64,000 nucleotides of DNA. Source: Comamonas sp. GTDB lineage: Bacteria; Pseudomonadota; Gammaproteobacteria; Burkholderiales; Burkholderiaceae_C. The notes beneath the pieces are model-generated. The model ran no database searches, was not told where the DNA came from, and saw only the letters and a list, made by a program, of their open reading frames with translations. Where the stretch lies: positions 224,007-288,006 of the forward strand of contig NZ_SPEY01000023.1 of assembly GCF_009360615.1 (NCBI RefSeq), in the 5' to 3' direction. The position numbers and the translations under genes are program-made. Positions 36,094-43,484 of the stretch are shown piece by piece; within the stretch, counting starts at the first letter, position 1; each line of letters opens with the position of its first letter.

Positions 36094-36390
36094 CTAGTAA
36101 ATGCTGGCAGTGACTTTGCCATCAATTACCGTTATCGGCTGGCCAACCCGAGAAACATTGAAGTAAAAGCGCTCTCCATCGTCTCCAACGATGAAGAATT
36201 CATGCTGTGCCGCGAGAAGTCCGTCTATTGCATCGGCGGTCTTAAAAGCGAGGCGGCCATTAACAATTTCAGCAGTACCGGGGCTTCTTTTCACATGCGA
36301 TGGTTTCGTCAGTTCAACTTCTGTCAAGCTGGCAATGTGCTCATCCTTCGGTTCTCCCGCGCAAGCGGCCCGATAGAGTTCATATTTCAT
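36094..36390 (-). CDS. Opposite-strand moron among head genes
   Basis: A 98-residue soluble protein read against all neighbouring head genes, with a good ribosome site (GGGAG). It ends 6 bp from the convergent stop of the head gene. A mixed alpha/beta composition without a known motif. Being on the other strand it needs its own promoter and may be expressed in the lysogen. Confidence 0.65.
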   Translation of the reverse strand: MKYELYRAACAGEPKDEHIASLTEVELTKPSHVKRSPGTAEIVNGRLAFKTADAIDGLLAAQHEFFIVGDDGERFYFNVSRVGQPITVIDGKVTASIY

Positions 36391-36441
36391 AGCGTCTCCC
36401 TCGAACGATAGTTAAAGCGTTGAATATAAGGCGCGGGACCC

Positions 36442-36455
36442 GCTCCCTAGCATGG
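36442..36455 (+). repeat. CCTAGCATGG element, copy 2
   Basis: GCTCCCTAGCATGG, 24 bp before the DUF2213 gene. Confidence 0.7.
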
Positions 36456-36478
36456 CCCTCATCTTTATGAGGCAGACC

Positions 36479-37774
36479 ATGGCAAAAAAGCGCATCCACA
36501 TCATCAGTGCCGTCAATGCGGCCAACGTCAGCAAATCCGGCACCACCTACACCATTCGCGACGTCTGCGGCGCCGTGGATGACATCGTGATGAACCGCCG
36601 GCTGTACCCGGCAGATCAGCTGGCCGCCGGCGTCAAGAGCCTGAATGGCAAGCCTGCTCCCGCCGGGCACCCCAAGAACAGCAAGGGCCAGCACATCAGT
36701 GCCGCCAATGGTGAGGCATTGGCCACGGCCTGGATCGGTGCCTATTGCACCAATGCGCGGCATGAGGGCGGGCGCACCCTGACAGATATCGTCGTCAATG
36801 GCGACATGGCCCAGGCAACCGAGCAGGGCAAGAAGCTGGTTGTGCGCCTGGATGCAGCCATCGCGGGCACCAATGCCGATCCCATTCACGTCAGCACTGG
36901 CCTGAACCTGATCGAGGTCGTGGCGAACGGTGAGAGCCACGGCAAGAAATACAGCTCTATCGCCACCAACCTGCATTACGACCACCTTGCGATCCTGCTG
37001 GATGAGCCGGGCGCCGGCACGCCGGAGGAGGGTGTGGGCATGTTCCTCAACAGCGAAGGCGGCGAGGACGAGATCGAGACCATCAAGGTCAACCAGGACC
37101 CCGAAGACCGGCGCTATGAGGGCGCCATTGGCTGGCTGCGCAGTTTCTTCACCAACAAGGACATCAGCTTCGACCAGATCTATGACGGCCTGCGCGTGGG
37201 GCTTCCTCAGAACTCATGGATCCGCGAGGTGTTTGCCTCCTATGCGGTCTGGTCGGACGAGGCCGGAAAGCTGTGGCGCCAGGACTATCACGTCGCGGAA
37301 AGTGGCTCCGTAGCATGGGTCGGACAGCCTGTTGAAGTCGTTCGGCAGGTTTCTTATGAACCGATCACGAACCATCAGGAGGTCGACATCGTGAAAGAGC
37401 AAATCATCGCCGCACTCAATGCTGCAGGCATCAAGACCGAGGGGCTGAACGATACCCAGGTCCTCGCTGCCTACAACTCGCTGGTGAACAAGCCGCTGGA
37501 AGAAAAGCTGACTGCAGCCAATTCGCGCATTGCTGATCTGGAGACCGCCCAGGCCGCTGTCGTGAATGCCGAGCGTGATGCCCTTGCCACCGAACTGGCC
37601 GTCAACAGCTCCCTGACCGTCGATGACTTCAAGCTGATGCCGCTGGAACGCTTGAAGGAGCTCAAGGCCAAGGCCGCGCCCGTGAGCGTTGGCAACAAGC
37701 AGACCCAGACGCAGCCCGGCGACGAGTTCAAGGGCTACTCCATCAACAGCCTGATTGAAGAAGGAGCCAAGTAA
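36479..37774 (+). CDS. DUF2213 protein, probable prohead protease/scaffold
   Basis: A 431-residue protein between head morphogenesis and decoration genes. The first 180 residues (RRLYPADQLAAGVKSLNGKPAP, GHPKN) match DUF2213, which is linked to capsid maturation proteases. The C-terminal 130 residues form a coiled coil suited to scaffolding. GAGG precedes the ATG. Confidence 0.8.
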   Translation: MAKKRIHIISAVNAANVSKSGTTYTIRDVCGAVDDIVMNRRLYPADQLAAGVKSLNGKPAPAGHPKNSKGQHISAANGEALATAWIGAYCTNARHEGGRTLTDIVVNGDMAQATEQGKKLVVRLDAAIAGTNADPIHVSTGLNLIEVVANGESHGKKYSSIATNLHYDHLAILLDEPGAGTPEEGVGMFLNSEGGEDEIETIKVNQDPEDRRYEGAIGWLRSFFTNKDISFDQIYDGLRVGLPQNSWIREVFASYAVWSDEAGKLWRQDYHVAESGSVAWVGQPVEVVRQVSYEPITNHQEVDIVKEQIIAALNAAGIKTEGLNDTQVLAAYNSLVNKPLEEKLTAANSRIADLETAQAAVVNAERDALATELAVNSSLTVDDFKLMPLERLKELKAKAAPVSVGNKQTQTQPGDEFKGYSINSLIEEGAK

Positions 37775-37777
37775 GCC

Positions 37778-38242
37778 ATGGCCAAAGCCAACCTCATTTA
37801 TCGCGGCCCTCATGACCGCCATCCGCGCACAGTCTCTGACAAGCCTGTGGCGGCAGCTCTGTTGCCGGGCACCTTTGTCACCGAAGGCGCCGCCAGTTTG
37901 GCCCAGGCCGCAGCACCAGGCCCCATGGTGCGCTTGCTGGCACACCGTGACTTCTACGCCCAGGCCGGCAGCTGGTTCAACGGCAGCGATCCGCTCAAGA
38001 CGGCTTATGCCGCCAACGAGACCGGCGTGGCCTACATCCTGGAGCCTGGCCAGCAGTATCAGGCTGCTGTGGCCGCAGGCAACTACACCTTCGGTCAGCC
38101 GTTGACGGTCGGGGCCGCTGGCCGCCTGACTGCCGCCGCTGCCGGCAACCTGGTGGTGGCCTTCGCTTCGGCCGCCGTCACCGGTGCCGCCGCCGGCGAC
38201 CTGGTGGACATCGAGATCGCCAACTTCTACAACATGGCCTGA
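37778..38242 (+). CDS. Head decoration/cement protein candidate
   Basis: A 154-residue beta-rich, alanine- and glycine-rich protein directly before the major capsid gene, the usual place of a cement protein. Repeated turns (GAAGRLTAAAAGNLVVAF) fit a jelly-roll or beta-tulip. Assigned by position. Confidence 0.6.
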   Translation: MAKANLIYRGPHDRHPRTVSDKPVAAALLPGTFVTEGAASLAQAAAPGPMVRLLAHRDFYAQAGSWFNGSDPLKTAYAANETGVAYILEPGQQYQAAVAAGNYTFGQPLTVGAAGRLTAAAAGNLVVAFASAAVTGAAAGDLVDIEIANFYNMA

Positions 38243-38270
38243 CCGGTCAAGACTCAATAGGGAGAATCAC

Positions 38271-39287
38271 ATGCTTCGTTTGACCGAAGAACAAAGCGCA
38301 GCCATCAACGGCAACCGTGCGGCGTTCAACATGCGCCAGACGGCCATGGCCGCAAACTCGGCCTTTGCCGATGGCTTTGGCGACACGATGACCGGCAATG
38401 CCGCCCAGGTGCCCCTGGACGCATGGCGCCGCATCGATAGCCGCTCCGTGCAGCTGCAGCGCGACATCCTGGTGATGTTCAACCGCTTGGCCCAGGCCAA
38501 CTCCACGCCCGTGGCCATGGCTGATCTGGTGTCCTACTTCCCCAAGATCTCCGACTCGGGCGAGGTGCACGTCACCATGGACGGTCGCAGCGAAGGCCGC
38601 GCCGATCAGGCCCTGGTGCAGTACGAGGGCACGCCTCTGCCTATCTTCGACAGCCAGGCCCGCTTCGGTTGGCGTCAGATGGAGGTGATGCGCCGTGGCC
38701 CCTCGGGCATCGACACGGCCACCATTTCCAACCATCAGCGCAAGGTCTCCGAGAAGCTGGAAGACGTGGTGCTCAATGGCTATGGCTCCATCAATGTGGC
38801 CGGCTCGACCATCTACGGTCTGCGCAACTTCCCGCAGCGCGCGAGCGATATGCACGGCCTGGATCTGAAAGGCGCAACGGGCGCACAGTGGCTCAGCGTG
38901 ATCGAGAAATTGGTGAATGCTCACCTGGGCGACAACGCCTATGGCCGCATCTCCATCTTCCTGAACTATAGCGATTACACCTACGCGGACATCAACGAGT
39001 TCACCGCCGGCTATCCCAAGACGATTCTGGCGCGCCTGCGCGAGGTCTCCCAGGTGGCCGAGATCGTGCCTGTGCCGCGCCTGGCTGCCAACGAGGTGAT
39101 CAGCATCGCCAATATCAGCAACGGCGACTGGGGAACCATCCTGAACGGCATGCCCCTGGTCACCCGCCCCAAGGTGCGTCACAACCCCGAAGACGACTAT
39201 GTTTTCGGCGTGCTGGCCGCGGCCGTGCCCCAGTTCCGCAGCGACTTTGAAGGCCGCTCGCAGATCGCCCACTTCACCAAGAGCTGA
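38271..39287 (+). CDS. Major capsid protein
   Basis: A 338-residue HK97-type shell protein. The N-terminal region MLRLTEEQSAAINGNRAAF is followed by a spine-helix-like stretch, and the C-terminal half has RISIFLNYSDYTYADINEF and VTRPKVRHNPEDDYVFGV. A good ribosome site (GGGAG). Position after the cement gene supports the call. Confidence 0.88.
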   Translation: MLRLTEEQSAAINGNRAAFNMRQTAMAANSAFADGFGDTMTGNAAQVPLDAWRRIDSRSVQLQRDILVMFNRLAQANSTPVAMADLVSYFPKISDSGEVHVTMDGRSEGRADQALVQYEGTPLPIFDSQARFGWRQMEVMRRGPSGIDTATISNHQRKVSEKLEDVVLNGYGSINVAGSTIYGLRNFPQRASDMHGLDLKGATGAQWLSVIEKLVNAHLGDNAYGRISIFLNYSDYTYADINEFTAGYPKTILARLREVSQVAEIVPVPRLAANEVISIANISNGDWGTILNGMPLVTRPKVRHNPEDDYVFGVLAAAVPQFRSDFEGRSQIAHFTKS

Positions 39288-39293
39288 TTGACC

Positions 39294-39851
39294 ATGGCCC
39301 TCTACATCATCAAACACCTCAAGGCACCCTGGCCCAAAGGGGCCAAGGTAGGCGACATCATCGAATTCGATGTGCTCCCCGGCTGGGCAGCTGGCAAGTG
39401 TGAGCTGGGCGGCTCGCAGCCCACGGTCTTTGCCGATCAGGAGGTCTCGGGCGATGGCTCAGGCGCCGCGCTTGCGCCGGCCGACCCCGATGCGGCCAAG
39501 ATCGCTGCGGCTATGGCAGACGCCGCCGAGCAGGACCGCCTCGAGCGCGCCCGCATCATGGCGGAGCAGAAGGCGACTCTGGAGGCCCAGGGGAAGACCA
39601 TCGAAGGCCTCATCGCTGATGTCAAGGCCGGCCTGGCCGAAAGCCAGAAGCTGGAGCAGCAGCTGGCCGCCGCCAAGGCAGATCTGGAAGCTTCTCTGGC
39701 CCGTGAAGCAACATTGCAGGCGAACCTCACGGACGCGCAGAAGCTGAATGAAGCGGCTGCCGGCGAATTGGAGAAGGTGCGCGGGCAAGTTGCTGACCTG
39801 CAGGCGCAGCTCACTGCTGCGAAGTCCGAAGTGAAGGCAACCAAGAAATGA
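39294..39851 (+). CDS. Coiled-coil structural protein
   Basis: A 185-residue protein: a small globular N-terminus (about 60 residues), then long alanine-rich coiled coil (residues 75-180, EKVRGQVADLQAQLTAAKSE). Probably a virion or head-completion component. Overlaps the next gene by 4 bp. Confidence 0.65.
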   Translation: MALYIIKHLKAPWPKGAKVGDIIEFDVLPGWAAGKCELGGSQPTVFADQEVSGDGSGAALAPADPDAAKIAAAMADAAEQDRLERARIMAEQKATLEAQGKTIEGLIADVKAGLAESQKLEQQLAAAKADLEASLAREATLQANLTDAQKLNEAAAGELEKVRGQVADLQAQLTAAKSEVKATKK

Positions 39852-40219
39852 TCACGAGCACGCAAGCGCAGCAGTACCTGGATTCAGCCCTGGGCGTGAG
39901 CGTGCCCGCATTTCTCTTGGAGGCCGCTGTAGCCCGTGTTGCCACAGCCGAGCAGGCCATGGTCGATGCGGGCTACGACGGACACACTCAAATCTTGATC
40001 CAGTGCATGGCCGTTGCACTGGTGGCAGCCGCTGGCGATCCGCGGCGCCTTTCCAGCCAAGGTTCCCCCTCAGGTGCATCGCGCGGCTTCAAATACAAGG
40101 ATGGCGACCTCACAGCCTTGCGTCGTTCGCTTGCCACCATGGACAAGGCCGGCACAGTGGCGGATCTCGTCGGCCCAGACCCTGCGGCCTCAGCGTTCAT
40201 GTTCGTGGTCAACGGCTGA
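39848..40219 (+). CDS. Head-tail connector protein candidate
   Basis: A 123-residue mostly helical protein right after the capsid cluster. Helical stretches (QAQQYLDSALGVSVPAFLLEAAV) fit adaptor proteins of the gp6/gp15 kind. Called by position and length. Confidence 0.6.
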   Translation: MITSTQAQQYLDSALGVSVPAFLLEAAVARVATAEQAMVDAGYDGHTQILIQCMAVALVAAAGDPRRLSSQGSPSGASRGFKYKDGDLTALRRSLATMDKAGTVADLVGPDPAASAFMFVVNG

Positions 40220-40239
40220 CCGCTCGCCGGGCGAATTGC

Positions 40240-40253
40240 GCTCCCTAGCATGG
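40240..40253 (+). repeat. CCTAGCATGG element, copy 3
   Basis: GCTCCCTAGCATGG, overlapping a possible ATG at 40250 that I reject in favour of 40259. Confidence 0.7.
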
Positions 40254-40258
40254 AGCGC

Positions 40259-40618
40259 ATGTCTGCATCAGCTGCCTGGTCCTATACCGCTAAAGCCACT
40301 CATTGGGCGCTCCTTGGTCGTGACGACTGGAGCGGCCAGCTTTCCTTTGCTCCGCCTGTGCTCTTTGACTGCGACTACAAGTCGGAGGCGGTGCGCTCGT
40401 CCGACGCAGGAGGAACGTCTCCGGATACAGGCGTCGAGCTGGCGCTGCGCCAGGTCATCTACACCGAACACAGCACCGTCAAGCAAGGCGACTACGTCCT
40501 GATCGGTGAGAGCGCGCTGGCTGATCCCGTGGCGGCCGGCGCCGCTGAGGTTCGCACGGTGGTGCGTGATGCAGACACCTTCGACCGCGTCGCGGACGAT
40601 TTCAGGATTCTCACGTAA
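40259..40618 (+). CDS. Neck/head-closure protein candidate
   Basis: A 119-residue beta-rich protein of the size and position of head-closure proteins. The ATG at 40250 falls inside the repeated CCTAGCATGG element, whose ATG is not used elsewhere, so 40259 is preferred. Abuts the next gene. Confidence 0.6.
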   Translation: MSASAAWSYTAKATHWALLGRDDWSGQLSFAPPVLFDCDYKSEAVRSSDAGGTSPDTGVELALRQVIYTEHSTVKQGDYVLIGESALADPVAAGAAEVRTVVRDADTFDRVADDFRILT

Positions 40619-40968
40619 TGGCCAAGCCTCGTATCACCAGCAGGCTGCCGCAGTTCGTGGAGCAGGTCCAAGCCAAAGGTGCCCGTGGAATGACTCAGGC
40701 GCTCATCCTTGGTGCCTCAGAAGCTTCTGTCCTCACCCCCATTGACACCTCAACTCTGCTCAACAGCCAATACCGCAGGGTAGAGACTGAAGCGACCAAG
40801 GTAGTCGGCCGTGTCGGCTATACGGCTGTCTATGCCGAACCCGTGCACGACCCCGACAACGTGCAGCGCTTTCGTCGACCGTCTGCTGAAAAGGAATTCC
40901 TGGCTAAGGGATTTGAGCGAGCAGAGCCCAACATTCGTGCCGTGATTTCCGGAGCAATCAAGACATGA
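40618..40968 (+). CDS. Tail completion protein (HK97 gp10-like)
   Basis: A 116-residue protein with TPIDTSTLLNSQYRRVE and YTAVYAEPVHDP, a pattern of gp10-type neck/tail completion proteins. Overlaps the next gene by 4 bp. Confidence 0.7.
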   Translation: MAKPRITSRLPQFVEQVQAKGARGMTQALILGASEASVLTPIDTSTLLNSQYRRVETEATKVVGRVGYTAVYAEPVHDPDNVQRFRRPSAEKEFLAKGFERAEPNIRAVISGAIKT

Positions 40969-41315
40969 CCGCCAGCGAATCCCTTCGGCAGCTCCTGCAA
41001 CCGGTGCTTGTGGGCTGGCGCTTTCAGTTCGGGCGCTGGATCGATAGCGGCAAGTCGGACCGCTATGCCGTTCTCAAGCCCATGGGTGGGCCACTGGCGG
41101 GCCTGGTGCGGCAGCCCGCCTTCAGCCTGGTGCTGATCGGATCTGGCACTGACCCGGTCATGGCGCCCGAAAGCAAAGCCCAGGACGTGATCGAGAAGCT
41201 GCTCGATGAATCCGGCTCCCTAGTATTTGCACAACCAGGTGAGCCAGTCTACTGGGCTACCGACGATGGCCGGCCTGTGGCCGAAATCACCATCAATACC
41301 ATCATCAACCGATAG
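40965..41315 (+). CDS. Tail terminator candidate
   Basis: A 116-residue alpha/beta protein (RYAVLKPMGGPLAGLVRQPAF) in the position of the tail terminator, just before the tube gene. Confidence 0.65.
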   Translation: MTASESLRQLLQPVLVGWRFQFGRWIDSGKSDRYAVLKPMGGPLAGLVRQPAFSLVLIGSGTDPVMAPESKAQDVIEKLLDESGSLVFAQPGEPVYWATDDGRPVAEITINTIINR

Positions 41316-41327
41316 AAGGAGATCGCC

Positions 41328-41792
41328 ATGGGCGCTCACGTTGGACGCGACGTAAAGGTCGAATTTGCTCTCAAGGACGAGGCCACCGCACCGCAGGAGG
41401 CCGATTACAAGATCCTGGGCATGATGCGAGCCAAGAGCATCAACACCTCCTGGGATACGGCAGACACCACGGCTGACAAATCCCCAGACTTCACCAAGAC
41501 TAGCCTGGTGACTTTCAAAAACGTCGAATTCTCTGGGGATGGTGTGAGTTACGACGATGAGGTCCATAACCAGGAAGAGATGGAGGCTCACGTGGTCAGC
41601 CCTCCCGTCTCGACAGGGAATCAGCCCAAAGTCTGGCTCAAGATCACCTATCCGAGCGGAAAGAAATACACCGGGCCTTTCATCGTTACCTCGTGGAGCA
41701 ACGATAGCCCTCACTCGGCTGAAGCCACCTGGAGCATTGGTGCACAGAGCAACGGTGAGGTTGTGCTGACTCGTACTCCCGTTGGCCCCTGA
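41328..41792 (+). CDS. Major tail tube protein
   Basis: A 154-residue beta-rich protein (VGRDVKVEFALKDEATAPQE, FKNVEFSGDGVSYDDEVHNQ) with an AAGGAG ribosome site. Length and order (after the terminator, before the chaperone) fit a siphovirus tube protein. Abuts the next gene by one base. Confidence 0.75.
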   Translation: MGAHVGRDVKVEFALKDEATAPQEADYKILGMMRAKSINTSWDTADTTADKSPDFTKTSLVTFKNVEFSGDGVSYDDEVHNQEEMEAHVVSPPVSTGNQPKVWLKITYPSGKKYTGPFIVTSWSNDSPHSAEATWSIGAQSNGEVVLTRTPVGP

Positions 41793-42325
41793 TGCTGATT
41801 GAGCACGGTTACTCCAGAGTCGTCACTGCCAACGGTCTGGAGTTCACATTCACACCGTCGTTCGCCCGGATCGCCCAACTCGGGCGCCCGGGCGAAATCG
41901 TTGATGCGTTCCGCGGCCTGTTCGGTGCTCGAGCACATCTGAACGCTCGTTATGTGCTCGCTGTGCTGTGCGAACAGGACGATGCAACAGCCCTGCTGGG
42001 GTGGCTTGATGAAGACGGTGAGCACGCTGGCAGCATGCCGGTGCTGGAGCAGATCAGCCTGGCGGCGCACCTGATGCGCCACGGCCTGGTGGGCACAGGT
42101 GGCAGCAAGGAGCAGAGCGCTAGGCCTGTGACGGAATTCAATGTCGCTGAGTACGTGGCCGCCGCCCGCGTTCACCTGGGCATGGGTACCGCAGACGCCG
42201 AAGCGCTGAGCATGAGCGAGTTTCAGGCCCTGTTTGAAATGAAGTACCCAGACGCAAAGAAGAAGAGGCGGGATGTGCCGACGAGAGAGGAGTATCGAGC
42301 AGCTATGGCAGCATTTCAAAAATGA
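41792..42325 (+). CDS. Tail assembly chaperone (DUF6246-like)
   Basis: A 177-residue protein (NGLEFTFTPSFARIAQLGRP) with the C-terminal SMSEFQALFEMKYPD typical of the gene before the tape measure. A second, frameshifted chaperone frame is not seen; two lipoprotein genes stand there instead. Confidence 0.7.
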   Translation: MLIEHGYSRVVTANGLEFTFTPSFARIAQLGRPGEIVDAFRGLFGARAHLNARYVLAVLCEQDDATALLGWLDEDGEHAGSMPVLEQISLAAHLMRHGLVGTGGSKEQSARPVTEFNVAEYVAAARVHLGMGTADAEALSMSEFQALFEMKYPDAKKKRRDVPTREEYRAAMAAFQK

Positions 42326-42397
42326 AACTCCAATGCCTCACTTCCCATTGGATGACTGAAACGATGAGATACTAAATGTTTCAAACAGGAGGGGCAT

Positions 42398-42952
42398 ATG
42401 AAAAAACTACTGGCAATTATTTTTGTCGCGGCGCTGGCAGGCTGTGCAGCACCACCACCACTCAATTTCTCAGTGCCAGAAGTTGGTGTCAGCAAAACAA
42501 AAATTGATGCCGAGGTAAAAACTGTCACGGTCACACTTGCGCGCCCCGAAGAGGCCAAGGGTGAGATGCCAATGGGCATTGAAAGCGTAACAAACTTCTG
42601 GAAAGAGTCGCTGCAAGAAGCCATTGATCGTATGGCAATCTTCAAGGACGACTCCGCAAACAAGGTTAGCATTCAAGTCAAGATTTTGGCCTTCGAAACT
42701 CCTGGTGCTGGTGCTTCGATGACTTCTAAGTCGATTGCACGTTATGAAATTCTGAACCGCTCCAACGGTTCCATTATTTTTACGCAAGATATTTCGGCCG
42801 AAGGCACTGTTCCTTGGGATCATGCCTTCATGGGCATCACCAGAGCTCGTGAGTCCATTAATCGTGCTGCCCAGAACAATATCAAGCTGTTCTTGCAAGG
42901 ATTAGAGACGGTGGACGTCAATAAGCCGATGTTCCCTGTAGCGTCCAAATGA
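42398..42952 (+). CDS. Lipoprotein moron 1
   Basis: A 184-residue lipoprotein (lipobox LAGC, Cys16) with AGGAGG upstream. The mature part is alpha/beta without a known motif. Overlaps the next gene by 4 bp. Lies between the tail chaperone and tape measure, where only tail genes are expected; likely cargo with its own promoter and a terminator after the pair. Confidence 0.75.
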   Translation: MKKLLAIIFVAALAGCAAPPPLNFSVPEVGVSKTKIDAEVKTVTVTLARPEEAKGEMPMGIESVTNFWKESLQEAIDRMAIFKDDSANKVSIQVKILAFETPGAGASMTSKSIARYEILNRSNGSIIFTQDISAEGTVPWDHAFMGITRARESINRAAQNNIKLFLQGLETVDVNKPMFPVASK

Positions 42953-43404
42953 TCAGGTCAGCGATAGCCCTAGGTGCGTGTACTTTCCTGCTGCTGGGCT
43001 GTGCCAACAGGACGGACCCAAGTACTTATTCAGTTGGGTCCGTGGGTCAGGTGAATAGGAGCGTTGCAGGAAAGATCATCAGTTCCCGGGCCGTCAGAAT
43101 TGACGGAAATACAGGCACTGGTGGCGCTGTTGGTGGGGTAACCGGTGCTGTTGCAGGATCCGGTATCGGTGGCAGCGGAAGAGCAAATGCAGTCGGCGCA
43201 ATTGGTGGTGCTGTAGTCGGGGCAATCATTGGTGCAGCAATTGAACAAAGCGGCTCTCAACGTGAGGGCATGGAATATGTCATTGCGACTGAAAATGGCA
43301 GTTTGATGACAATTGCGCAACAAACAGATGTTCAGTTCTCTGAGGGCGACAAAGTGATCATCCTCTACGGTAGTCCATCACGTGTAATTCGCGATCCACG
43401 TTAA
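42949..43404 (+). CDS. Glycine-zipper lipoprotein moron 2
   Basis: A 151-residue lipoprotein (lipobox LLGC) with a glycine-zipper double helix (GAVGGVTGAVAGSGIGG ... IGGAVVGAIIGAAIEQ) like SlyB/17-kDa outer-membrane lipoproteins. Coupled to moron 1. Probably inserted in the outer membrane; could mask a receptor. Confidence 0.82.
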   Translation: MIRSAIALGACTFLLLGCANRTDPSTYSVGSVGQVNRSVAGKIISSRAVRIDGNTGTGGAVGGVTGAVAGSGIGGSGRANAVGAIGGAVVGAIIGAAIEQSGSQREGMEYVIATENGSLMTIAQQTDVQFSEGDKVIILYGSPSRVIRDPR

Positions 43405-43408
43405 GAAG

Positions 43409-43433
43409 AGCCCCGTCACCGGGGCTTTTTTAT
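43409..43433 (+). terminator. Terminator after the lipoprotein pair
   Basis: GCCCCG (43410-43415) pairs with CGGGGC (43420-43425) and six T follow. Confidence 0.85.
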
Positions 43434-43447
43434 TACTCCTCGCGTTT

Positions 43448-43457
43448 CCCTAGCATT
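43448..43457 (+). repeat. CCTAGCAT element, partial copy 4
   Basis: TTTCCCTAGCATT, 28 bp before the tape measure; eight bases of the 10-mer match. Confidence 0.5.
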
Positions 43458-43484
43458 CTCGGTGAACTCCGGGAGGTAGCGACT

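Noticed and set aside
40250..40258. ATG at 40250 as start of the neck protein
   Set aside because: This ATG belongs to the repeated CCTAGCATGG element, whose ATG is not used as a start at the other copies.
41215..41228. GCTCCCTAGTATTT as a further copy of the CCTAGCATGG element
   Set aside because: It lies inside a coding frame (Gly-Ser-Leu-Val-Phe) and differs at key positions; chance cannot be excluded.
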